NCBI GenBank assembly: GCA_951230915.1
Contig: OX579641.1
Location: 25,026,254 to 25,090,253, forward strand
Source of the DNA: Antitrichia curtipendula
Taxonomy: Eukaryota > Streptophyta > Bryopsida > Hypnales > Leucodontaceae
Reading direction: 5' to 3'
DNA length: 64,000 nucleotides
Shown: positions 48,601 to 59,200 of the stretch, one piece after another
Numbering within the stretch: position 1 is the stretch's first letter
How the letters are laid out: each line of letters begins with the position of its first letter
Notes under the pieces: model-generated
Databases searched by the model: none
Seen by the model: only the letters and a program-made list of their open reading frames with translations
Told to the model about the DNA's origin: nothing
Made by a program: the position numbers and the translations under genes

Positions 48601-49883
48601 AGGAAGTCTTTGCTAGCAGATAGGGCTATGGCAGAGTTCGTGGCCGATGGGGTTTTAGCCACTTGTTCTGCTATGAGTTTAGTAATCTCTTTTGCGGAAT
48701 CTCTATACACGCCTTTTGCTACTGGATGGGAGTGATTTCCTAGGTGAATTGCTGCTCTAGTCATATTAGGGTTATCAGTATAGCAGTAGTACATTCTTGC
48801 ATCACAGGACCTAAGGCAGGTAGGTATTGTTTTGCAGACTTTGCAGAGAAGTTTGCAAGTTTGTGGTGGCACAACTCCTACGATAAAAGGGAATACTGTA
48901 GACCCTATCCATTCTGTTTCATTTCGCCTAGAAGTCCTAGACAAGTACTCGCAGGTAGCATTTTCACAAACAAGGTGGCCAGCACAGAACGACTTACGGA
49001 ACTTAAGATTATCAGAGTTGTGGATGTTTGTTGTCACTAGCTTGCACCACGCATGTCCATCGTGGCGCTTTTCCATTCCCTCCAAGTTCTTTGCTGCAGA
49101 TGAAGAAGAAGAGGCTCGACATGGCGGCAATTCGAAGATGATGTCTCCGTCATAAGTAGGTGGCAAATACTCCACTTGGTGGTACGTTACACCGCTCATG
49201 TTTAATGTAGAAAGTTCGTTTCGGGAACGGTGAAGACCAGAAAGACCCTTCAAGCATATCATTATACTTGTTGAAGTGGTTGGACTCAGACCTAAATCTT
49301 GTTGTGAAAAGATAGGTTGCTCATAAGGACTAGTAGATGTATTATGTAGTGATTGTCCTAGTCTAGTGTCAGTAGACTCAATTTTGACTACGGAAGAGTT
49401 AGGTGAAAGGGGCAAGGAAGGGGACTCGCCTTCTGAATAAGTAGAGAGTTCTACAATAGTCCCTAATATCTGTGTCTTTGCTTGCGACAAAATTTCTGGT
49501 TTTTGTCCAAACATTGGAAAACATCCTGTAGGTGTAGTCGGGTTGGTGGCTTCAGGTACACAAGGTCTATTCACTGTAGAATTATTGGACTCATGACTTG
49601 CTATCTCAGTGGTCAAAGCTAGCATAGAAAGAGGAAGACCGTAAGCTCTATAGTTTCCAAGACCTAGATACCAACAGTGACCTTCATCGGAGAGAGATTT
49701 TGGAACTGGTATTGACTGAAGTAATTCACCGGAAGCAGAACAACGCTCTTCCTCAACATAGATAGAAGACTGTGCAAATTTAAATCGAACATGGAGCAAG
49801 TGGCTGGAAACAGTCGCTCAACCGTCTACGTCAAGTGGAAACACAAGAGGTACTTCGTGACCATCTACCCGAATGCTTGCCAT
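45644..49883 (-). CDS. Mutator-like transposase, two exons, SWIM finger; early TGA
   Basis: Exon 1 is 49883-47721 and exon 2 is 47032-45644, with a 688-nt intron (GTATGT ... TTTTAG) joined in phase 0 as GGFMTM-GLTLQEMADM. The product is about 1,180 residues. Residues about 295-385 form a Cys/His-rich finger like the WRKY-GCM/FLYWCH fingers of Mutator proteins (FCAGHLVCENATCEYL, CKVCKTIPTCLRSC, GNHSHP). At about 540-650 is the DDE core (MACHVYDSQYKKVMTIAICD, GFMADSAMANWNAIRIVYG, CLLHWSNSL). Near residue 1,105 is a SWIM finger (FPSCTCPDF ... NCKHLYYL). The best start, AACATGG at 49883, gives MASIRVDGHEVPL, but codon 22 is TGA (49818-49820), which would be Arg if CGA. A downstream start would bypass it with little loss of the recognised domains. 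Otherwise it is undamaged, which points to a young element. Confidence 0.88.
47490..47509. promoter_or_regulatory. Perfect 20-bp palindrome in the transposase intron (TCGGATCCGA core)
   Basis: ATCCGTCGGATCCGACGGAT reads the same on both strands. It lies in the intron of the Mutator-like transposase gene. The TCGGATCCGA core recurs in five other places in the same element (one with a single base change). It may be a protein-binding site. Confidence 0.6.
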
Positions 49884-50697
49884 GTTGCTCTCAAAACAAA
49901 ATTAGAAAGATACAAACATACAAAGAACTCTCTGTAGTTGAGGATCAAATGTAGGACTCATATTAGGATGTCTAAGGTCCGTTGATGAATAATAAATGAT
50001 CAAACATGGACTTAGTGAATTTCAAATTGTTTATTTACAAATCAAAAACGTCGGCGCATATGGGTCTAGGTGTATAGGGGATTAGGCTACGATATAATTT
50101 TTGGCTTGCCGTCATATTTGGAAAAAAAATAATGAGTGCAATGGCACCCCTATACTTTTTATAATATAAAGAGGACAGTGCTAGTGCCGTCATTCTTCCA
50201 AGGGTTTTGGTCCGTTCTAGAAAATAAATTACCTTGCCTCTTTCACTTCTATTAGTATCCCACACGTTTGCAAATAGGACATTGTCAGTGCTAGGACTAT
50301 CATTTTTTAAAATAAAAGAATAAGGGTAGTAAGGGAATTACCTACTCAAATTAATTTAGCAAAGCTTCGTAATTGAATGTGTGAGGAATCCTTAGGCATA
50401 ATTTTTTATTTGCATTGCGGCCCCTCCAAAAACGGCTCGTTCAAACTTCGATGTATACCAAAATCTAAGGAATCTGACATTGGCGGCATAGAGTACCTTG
50501 GGCAGTGTGAGCTTGAAGTGCAAATAAATGCCGGCGCCGAATTCAGAACTTATGAGACACCAATGCATTTGAGATGGAGCGGTTTGGGTGATGTATAAAG
50601 GAAGCCATTGAGGTGGGGAGCTCTCATTTCACAACCTCCCTTGTATTGTGGGCGACGGTGGTCCTTGGGTTCAATGTTGTAGCTTTTCTATTAGGTC
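49884..50697. promoter_or_regulatory. Divergent promoter region of the Mutator-like element, with a small frame
   Basis: About 800 bp separate the minus-strand transposase start from the plus-strand reading frames, so both sets probably share this region. No convincing TATA box was found. It contains one 73-codon frame at 50377-50598 (with YLGQCELEVQINAGAEFRTY) that I cannot identify; it could be a captured host gene fragment, as in Pack-MULEs, or chance. Confidence 0.4.
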
Positions 50698-51021
50698 ATG
50701 CGCTTGGACAGTTTGAGTGAATCATTAGACATTCAGGAGCACAAAAAAGGTCGTAGAAAACGTAGGCCGTTGTATTTCTCTTCTCATAAGTCTTTACAGA
50801 GAGCAAGAATGGTACGCTCCAAGAAGACAGGAAACAAGAGAGTTTTAGGTGACAATAGTCAGTCACAGAAGTCTCAGTCCTCTGAGGGAGGAGATGGAGA
50901 GCAGCACGAAGTTGGTGATGTCCACCGGCGAGAAGGAGAGCAAGACCAGAACCCGAAAGCATTACAAGCGGAAGAAGAAGTTTCAATGTCCCTACAGCCA
51001 TCGAATGTAAGTTTGTAGTTT
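50698..51021 (+). CDS. Small basic protein of unknown function in the Mutator-like element
   Basis: ATG 50698 opens a frame of about 107 residues, strongly basic at first (HKKGRRKRRPLYFSSHK, MVRSKKTGNKRVLG, resembling a nuclear localisation signal) and then Gln/Glu/Ser-rich. A good splice donor (AAT|GTAAGT at 51007) and an acceptor (ATTTGCAG at about 51058) would replace the last residues with a similarly short end. It could be an accessory protein of the element or a 5' exon of the downstream gene. No family recognised. From 51,022 to 52,885 I see no gene; two similar copies of AGGCAAGACTAGGATGAAGG lie at about 51,150-51,215. Confidence 0.35.
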
Positions 51022-52885
51022 GAATTCTTTGAAAAATAGATACTTTTTCAATTTGCAGTTCCGAGTACTTTGAATTTGTCGAGTTTACGAAGTCAATTCT
51101 TGGCTGGACTGTGTTCATTGCTAAGAAGTAAGAAAGGTTGGTAGATAAGGGAGGCAGGACTAGGATCAAGGCTCAGAAAGGCAGTTAGGAGAGGCAAGAC
51201 TAGGATGAAGGCTAAGGAAGGCAGTAGGAGTTTTGTATGAAATGTTGGTATACATCCAAGAGTCCATCTTCATGTTGAAGGTTATGTTCGATGAATTCTT
51301 GACAAACAAATTTTGCTAAGAAGGATTATAGTCATTAGGTTCAATTTAAGTGCAAGTTCTCAAGTGGGTACCAGAACACTAAAAGTCCAAAGAGAGTGAG
51401 CTTGTCATTGTTATTGTGGAGAGCCACAAACCTTAACTGAGGACTTACTAATGAATTTGCAATAGAGTATGAGAAATACTTGTAATGAAATGAATTTGGC
51501 AATATCAATTTAATCAATACTGAAGAAAGGTCAATTTACAATTTTGACTTTATACTGCGATGAAATGCATGATTAGGTAATCCTAACTAATGGCTCAATA
51601 TTGGAATAGTGCAATGCATGAGATGCAGTATTCCAATGTCATCACATACTCCTTGTAAGGTTGAATATTTGTATATTTGTATTTATTATTTGGTGAACGT
51701 TTAGATCATTTGTCTTTGGATTATCCCCTCAAAATAATGAATTATTAAAATCATGCTGATGAGATCTAAAATGAGTAGAAGGTTCTCAAATGGAACGGGT
51801 TCTAAAATGGTGCCCTATCAACTTCAAAATTTTATAACAAATTCAAATAACCTCCAAAAAATATGACACGAGTTGAGTTAGATTGGAAATTCTTCTTGTC
51901 TAAAAAAATTAATTTACTAAAAAATATTGATAGATGTTTCACCTCCCCAAAATTCAAGTGAGTGGTGCAACAAGAATTTTCAGAAACATGAATGACTGGT
52001 TTAATACCTAAAATTAGTTTGTGAAGTTGAGGAAAATTGGACTGCCCTTCAATCCAGATCGCACGTTTGATCGAATGGCTGGAATTCCTGGAAATAACTT
52101 GGAAAATATAGGAACTGCTTGAGGTTGAACCACTTTTGGGAGCCATAAATTCGAGAGCTAAATCTTTGATGTCAATCTGGTTGCAAAATTAAAAATTGCT
52201 TGACAAATGTACGAGAATTCTTGTGAATTTCTGCGTAAGATCCATGCATATACAAACTTCATCATTGCTAAGTGAGATTTTTGAAATTCCATATCCACAC
52301 GTACATGCACCATTGGATGTACCTAAGAGGTTCATTTGGGAAATTCGGAATCAATTTTTGACTTTCTCCTGTTGGCCGAGGGAAGCCAAGCAGACAGCGC
52401 GCCGAACTCACTTTACGAGATAGGAAATCTGAGGAAGAGCCCGTACAGGCCAATCCAAGTTCTGGATCAGGATGAGCTTGTAACCGCGGTACCTGAACCA
52501 TGAGTCCACCTTGCATCCTTCCGTTCTTTCATTTTCTTGCAAACCTCAACGAGCAATCTTGTTCTAGAGACTGTAGTCGTGGCGGCCCTTCATAATCACA
52601 ACAACCGTTGTAGAGTGCGTGTATGCATGGTTTCTTGTTCTTCCTTTACTCCTCCCGGGAATCCAGATGGTGTCCTTTTCTTAAGCTTCGCTTGTTGTAC
52701 ACAACTGAGATCTTCCCCGAAGTTGATTTTTGAGAATCTTGCTGTTCAGTTTGCGCCATCTTGGGTGTTTGCGGATCCTGGTACTGTGCATCGTGCGAGT
52801 TGTTGCATTAGTTTTTGTAGTGTCAGTCTACTGCAACGTGAGATTTTGACATTACTCTTTTAAATCTTCTTGTACCTTCATGCAG

Positions 52886-55800
52886 ATGGATCGAAGTACT
52901 CGAAGTAGAGCTAGAGCGGTTGCGGGAGCAGGAGGAAGGCCCAATGAGGATGTGAACTCTCAACAGGTTTCTTTTTTCAATCTCATGCCTTAGTTGTGTA
53001 CCAAATTTGTTTCACTCAACTTGATCTAGATTTGAAACAAGAAAAAGACACAAAATCTAGGGGTACCACGAGGCAAGCCAGAAATGCCCGTCGGCTCCGA
53101 CCTGTTCTTGCAGGGGTGCTCGTGGTCCCCCCGAATTCCCATTTCTATTTTTTCATTCGAGGATGACGTTTCCAAGATTTGAGCTCGGATCCAACGTATA
53201 CAGCGGCCATCTGTCCATGCATCGAGCGGATCGTGTCTTGAAAGCAGAGTAGTTAAAAAAAAAATGGAAATCCGAGGGTACCTTGCGGGGGTCGGGAAAC
53301 TCCCATCGGATCCGACGTGGGTTTCCTTGGAGACTCGATGTACCCCTGCATTCACCCTTTTTTTTAATTTTTTCAACGTTTTTGGAACCTAGAGTTTGCA
53401 GCAGTCTGAGGATGTAGATCCAAGAGTCCGACAGCTTGCTTGTGCAAACGAGAGATCAAGAAGAATACTTTTGTTTCACCTCCCCAACTGCAAGGACAGT
53501 CTTACTGAGATTCGGAACCAGGTGTAGGTTTCTGCATGGACATTTACGGTTCAATTGTGATTCGATTACTCAGCTTGCATGCCGAAGCACCCTAGCCACA
53601 CTTGCATTTTGGCAGCATGTCGATTAAGATTCTAGGTTCTGTGATTCAAATTCTAGATTCCACGTCGATTCATTTTGTAAGCACGTCGATCCATTCTGTA
53701 AGCATTCATTCTGTAACCAGTCATTCCAAGTTGATCCATTTTGTAAGCACGTTGATTTAGATTCTAGATTGAAGGAATTTGTGAGCATGATTTTCGTTCA
53801 TCTGATTCCAGGTTGAGAATTAGTGTCAAGAACCCAGGTTGAATCCGGTCGTGCCCAGCTTGAATCCGGTCGTACCCAGCTTGAATCCGGTTGTGAGTAA
53901 TAGAAATCCAGTCTTGCGGTGGAGGGATTAAATTAAGTTCTTGCGGTGCATGGCCAATTTAGATGTTGGAGCGATTTCCCAGCTTCTTTCATCACTTTGC
54001 AGGGAATGATTCGGTTCATCTGAGATCAGATCAATACATCAGTTTGTTCGAAAATTTGTTGCTCTTTACTGTAGCTTGGATGTACCTATCGAATTCTCAT
54101 TTAGACTTTGAACAGGTACCAATATTTATGTCTCAATCTGGCCTTAACGTAAAATATACAATATAATATCGTTGCCATGATAGCTGAGGTACTCCGTCTC
54201 CAATTTGATACCAGAACATGCGGCTATCAGTTGATCAGATTTTTGACCACTTTTTTAGTTTGATCAAGGATCAACTTGATTTGGGATCGAATGATCCATC
54301 TGTGACTTGGTTCGGTAGAAAGTTCTTTTTATCTATGCTTTCGTTCAGCTTGTAAGAAATAGTTGTAATCTATTGCGTGCATGCCGTAAAAAAATGAGAA
54401 ATTGGGGGGTACCTTGAGGTGCACCAAAAACTCCCTTCGGATCCGACGTGGGTTTTCAAGGTGCCCCAATGTACCCCCTGATTTCTCTTCCTATTTTTCA
54501 TTTTTTTTGAAAGAACTTGCAATTGAATGTTTGCAGCAGTCTTGCAAGCTAAGGATCAAGCATTGCTTATGGAATACCCGAGGATGTTAATCATAGAGTC
54601 TATATGCTTATTTGTCTATTAGCACAATTTGGAGTCAGTAAGCACGTCAAATTAGATTTTGTAGTTTGTATATAGAACCTCGAAGGAGCAGTCTAAAAGC
54701 ACGATCAGGCAGGTTATTAGAATTGCCCAAAGTCAATAATTCACAAATTTGGACTTGCTGTGGAATGATTCAAATGCAGTCTTGCGATGCATGGTCGTTC
54801 TTAGATGTGGAGTGATTTATTTGGTTAATTTCAGAAATAGTAATTTGTTTGGTTTTATTTCTTAGATGTTTTGTTTGGTTAATTTCTTAGTTCATAATTT
54901 TTTTGGTCTATTTTTTAGATCTTCATTTGTTTGGTAATTTGTTTGGTCAATTTCTTAGATCTTAATTTGTTTGGTAATTTTTTTTGTTAATTTCATAGAT
55001 GTGGAGTGATTTGTTTGATTTTGCAAGACCTGTTCAATTATGATTTTTCCATTTTGAAAGGAACATGTACCAAGATTATTTCATTTAGATATTTTTCAAT
55101 CTAATTTTGGAGGTCCTTTGAGTGCATGCCGAAGACCCCGTCGGATCCGACGTAGGTTCCAACATGCACTCAAGGGACCCCAAAAAATGCTTATTTTGAA
55201 AATATGTAAATTTCCTTGAAGCCATTCTCTTTGGTCCGCAATTGTTCAGGATGACGTGAGCTTTTTCTCAGCCATAGAGTTGGTATTTATTTGTTTTATT
55301 TTTTTGATAGAGAGAATTAAATGAGTAATCCACAACAAGTGGTTTTAAATTGTTTAAAGGTTTTTTGAACTTTAGATTAATTTTTGAAAATGGTTTGTTT
55401 TCGGTTGCTATTTTATCCCCACATCATTTATAATTTAATGGTCTTTCGTTGATAAAAACTTTTGACTTATGAAATGAATGTAGTGTATCATTGAGATATA
55501 TGCGTAATCAAAACTTAAAGGGTCCCCCTACAAATTTATTTCTAATTTAATGTCTGATGATTTCTACAGAGTGGTCCAGCACGAGGCAAACGCCTAAAAC
55601 TAACAACTTCTTCCGAGGATCCAACAATGGAGGAATTTACTCCAGCTCCCAAGATTGGAGGGCCTTCAAAGCAAAACACTTTGTTAGAAGAAGGCGGGTC
55701 ACATGCAAGTGACGATGAAGGGGCTGAAGAGAACTTGGTGAGTTTTGACGATGTAATGGACGCAGCTGATAGGGCAATAGATGCATTTGAAACAAGTGTC

Positions 55801-56010
55801 CAGAGTGGTAATGGGCTCCAGCGCTTCGTATTCTCAACTTATAGTTCAGAGGAGGAGTTTCCGTACATGGAGCTTAAGAGCTCCACCAGCAAAGGGCGTC
55901 TTCAGAGCTCGGATGCAGAGGAGAGTACCGGGTTTAGAAAGAGTTTCCAAGGGGCGGAAATCATTATCCTTAGCTCTGACGAGGATGATGATGTCGTAAT
56001 CTATGACTAG
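52886..56010 (+). CDS. Acidic protein with SUMO-interacting motif; possible 5' exons of the ParB gene
   Basis: Three phase-0 exons can be read: 52886-52966 (MDRSTRSRARAVAGAGGRP), 53402-53521 (QSEDVDPRVRQLACANERS) and 55570-56010. The last ends at TAG with EIIILSSDEDDD, a textbook SUMO-interacting motif (hydrophobic core followed by acidic residues). If a GTAATC donor at 55996 is used instead, the frame runs in phase straight into the ParB/methyltransferase exon at 56231, giving one protein of about 1,335 residues. Both forms are possible, even as alternative transcripts. The first exon follows a good acceptor (TTCATGCAG), so an untranslated leader exon may lie upstream. The introns hold the hairpins with the TCGGATCCGA core. 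The middle exon is the least certain. Confidence 0.5.
53060..53131. repeat. Hairpin A with variant palindromic tip
   Basis: GGGGTACCACGAG (53060) pairs with CTCGTGGTCCCC (53119-53130). The tip at 53091-53100 is TCGGCTCCGA, one base off the TCGGATCCGA core. It is bordered by A-rich DNA on the left and T-rich DNA on the right, like hairpins B and C. It lies in a putative intron of the cargo gene. Confidence 0.7.
53274..53346. repeat. Hairpin B with TCGGATCCGA tip
   Basis: GAGGGTACCTTG opens and CGATGTACCCCT closes. The inner arms GGAAACTCCC and GTGGGTTTCC flank the core at 53306-53315. It is bordered by an A10 run at the left and a T-rich run at the right. Confidence 0.75.
53630..53900. repeat. 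Short tandem repeats in the cargo gene intron
   Basis: From 53,650 to 53,760 the phrase GATCCATTCTGTAAGCA(CGT) is repeated three to four times. From 53,830 to 53,895 three 22-bp units with TTGAATCCGGTCGT and CCCAGC follow. The DNA is noncoding. Confidence 0.6.
54396..54487. repeat. Hairpin C with TCGGATCCGA tip, 92 nt
   Basis: The left arm GAGAAATTGGGGGGTACCTT and the inverted right arm GAGAAATCAGGGGGTACATT match at 17 of 20 positions and pairing continues inward (AAAACTCCC with GTGGGTTTT) to the core at 54437-54446. It is the longest well-paired hairpin of the set and would resemble a microRNA-type precursor in RNA. Confidence 0.8.
54830..55020. repeat. TTTGTTTGGTTAATTTCTTAGAT minisatellite
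   Basis: Six to seven imperfect copies of a unit of about 24-28 bp containing TTTGTTTGGTTAATTTC and TTAGAT occur in the intron before the SUMO-motif exon. The tract is T-rich and noncoding. Confidence 0.7.
55105..55185. repeat. Hairpin D with TCGGATCCGA tip
   Basis: The left arm GGTCCTTTGAGTGCATG pairs with CATGCACTCAAGGGACC on the right with one mismatch. The core is at 55141-55150. The outer arms differ from hairpins A-C in sequence but remain self-complementary. Confidence 0.8.
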
Positions 56011-56230
56011 ATTCGTGTACAAGTGATTTTATATAAATCATGTTTTCAGGATTTATCGGCATTTAGACTATTTTGATCTGACATTGTGCTTTTGAGTTTG
56101 ACTACCAATGACAGAATAATATGAATGTATAAATTTTTGTTCAATGTTTATCCGTGTATATGTTGCTATCATCTACATATTGCTTTACAAGCAAATTTGT
56201 ATTTATTAAACTTAATGTTTTCTTTTCTAG

Positions 56231-59200
56231 ATGGACATCACACCCGAAAAAATTATGGAAGAAGAGACCATCTTCGAGACTCCAGGCTCTCAAAAAGTTC
56301 AACAACCTGAAATTGAGCAAGTTTCTGACGGTGACAATGATGATGATGGAGAAGTTGGCGAGGAAGACTCAACAGATGTCATCCAAGAGCATCCAGAGGA
56401 GAAGGTGATGACCGAGGATGAATTACGCAAAATCCAAAAGGGAGATACCGTCAATATTCTGGCCCACCTCCGTATGAAGCCGGAGGAGTCCTTCCGTATG
56501 CACATTCCACTGTGCAGATTGGTGACCATGCCCATGGTCCGACCAGCTCTCCTGTCTGATATATCAAAATTGGAGCAAGATTTTGCAGCCGGGGGCTACC
56601 TAGATGGTGCGGCAGTCTTCTATGTCTCCACAACAAACGAAGAGGGGAACACAGAAGAATTTACAGAGGTAGAGATGGAGAAATGGGACCCCATCTGGAG
56701 AGAGAAGAACCAGATCTTCTCTCAAAAGGTTGAGGGAAGGCAAGAGCTCCAATTTTTGAAGAAATTGAAGTTCTTCATTTGCGATGGAAACCACAGACGG
56801 GTCGCATGGATGAATTTCATTGGAAAACATTCCAAGTGGCATTGCAATGTGGATTGTATAATCCTCGATACAAAAGGAAAAAATGAGATCGTCATGCAGG
56901 TCATGCATGATATAAACAAGTAAGTGAATTGGCCTTTTTTCTTTTCAAATGCAAGACTCAATCATTTCATTTTGAATACTTTGTTAGTTATGATCTCAAT
57001 CTTCAACTTTACCGCTAATCCAAATGTTTCGGTGACATGTAGGTCTGTGGAGGATTCTCACGTTAAGACAAACTTGGTACACACGTTGTTCCAAGTTCAA
57101 AAGTACGGAATGCTCCCAATCAATAAATTTGCAACTCTTTTGAGGCCTGCGGAAAGGAAGAGGTGCCTTGAGAACCCGGTGACAAAGAAATGGTATTCAG
57201 TTCTGCCCGACATTTTCACGTCATTCATTTTTAGGGTAAGGACATTCCACACTCTTTGATTTCAAGAGTTTTACACATACCCAGTTTTCATTGCACAGGT
57301 TTTTATATCTAATTTGATGGAGGACACTGTACAGCAAGAGATTTCTCAAGCAGCTGATTCGTCAGTTAGAAGATATCTAGAGGCTACGAGAGAGACTGGT
57401 AGTACACCAGAGGGAGCGGCCGAAGCAATGAGGGAAGGGGCCATGGAGAGAAAGAAGGCACTTACGTCAAAGATGTTTAAGCTCTTGGCCGTAGCAAACC
57501 CAGGCAACGGAATGGACTTCCTTAAAGAGGTGAATGTTTGAGAATCATGGTTTCTTGCTTCTTCTTATTCCACAAGAATCTATTACTTATAAATTTTTCT
57601 TTCTTTGCAAGTGGAGAAGCATTGGGGAAACTATGAGGTGCCAGAAATGACGTTGGAGAAGCTACAAATGGTTGGAACCTCGAAAATGACTGGTAAGCAC
57701 AAAACCAACATTTTAAAGTGGTGGAACTCTTCGACACTTACTCGAGAAGCCCGAAAGTTGCCACCCAAACCAGTCTCGGAGATCCATCTTCCTCAATTCA
57801 TAGTGAAGTGTACTTGGTACACAGGGGTAAGTCCTTCTTCTCTTTTTCCTATTGACTTTAAACTACGGTAATGAAGAAACGGACAATGCGATAATTTTCT
57901 TATGTTTTATTTTTCTTGTACTGCTTTACTATTTTGATTTTGTATCACTAATTTCAGATTGAAGATGCTGCGGTTGCGTTGTTCGAGAAAATTGTCAAGG
58001 AGGACAATCTTACCATCAACTACAATACCCCTGACGAACCAAAGCAGCTACCGGAGTACATTGAAGGATGGCGGCAAAAAATTTGGGACCACGGGTTTCT
58101 GAACTACTTGAAAGGAAACAACTATTTCAAGAAGGGAATGACCTTTGATACGTTCCCGGGCTTTGTGGCAGTGGTTCGGAGAGTACTCTACCGGTATGCA
58201 TTAAATTCTTTGAATACATTTTTTTTTCACAACTTAAAGTATTTTGGAACTTGTAATTTATAATAACTCAATATTTTTATTGTCTTCTCCTATTTTCTTG
58301 ATGTAGTGAACTGAAGTTGAAGTGAAGTGTCATTTTGGTCTTTTTTTATTAAAAGTCTACTTAGTACGTTGTTTTTTAAATATGAAATTGGCTTATTTGC
58401 AGGAACTTTAAGCTAGAGCTAGAAGCGAAGGGGGCCATCACCAAATTGGATATCCCTCCTTTTCTTAGTGGCTTCCTTGATCGCAACTCTCCATCCTGCA
58501 TGTTCAGCGCACACCAGTTGCGAACGTACACAACAGCTCATTTGAGTGGTGCGGGCTGGTACTTGGACTGCACTTTGGAGTTCACTCATCACTCTGAAAC
58601 GCAGCTTAGAAAATCCTTGGAGGGAAAAGGGATTGTGGATTTGGATCTCATTGATGAGTTCATTGGCATGGATGACGAAGCCAAGAGGAAGGCCATCAAC
58701 AAGAGGGATGCAGTGGATCGCAAGAAAGAAGTGAAGAATCAGTTCGCACTCCAAATCAAAGAAAAGAAAGAAGCGGAGAAAGCGACAAAGAAGGCTGAGA
58801 AGGACTTAGTGAAAGAGAAAGAAGAGAAGACTAAAAGCAAGGGCAAGAAAACGGTGGAAGAAGAAGGCCAAGTAGTGACTTCCTCCACTGTGGATCAAGC
58901 GGGTCAGACACAAGAGGGGGTGAAAAAGAAAATCACTATGTCACAGCTCACGGAAGATGTAATCTCGCGCGTCACTCAAGCGTTGGTCCTCTCCGATGAC
59001 GAGGTTCCCAAGACCGAGGATTTAATCCTCAATGTTTGCATTGAGGATATTGCAATGGACATGGAGAGCAAAAAAGCCAACGTCTTTGATGAGGTCTTAA
59101 AGTACTTGAATAAGGTATAGTAGTTATCCTTTATAGATCAGTTTTCTGGTTTTTGTCAATGATATCATTTTTCTGTACTTGTGATGTATTGATGTTGTAG

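Noticed and set aside
54533..54600. TTTGCAG followed by a short open stretch, a possible extra exon of the cargo gene
   Set aside because: No GT donor in a workable phase before the stop; it resembles the true acceptor at 53,401 by sequence duplication.
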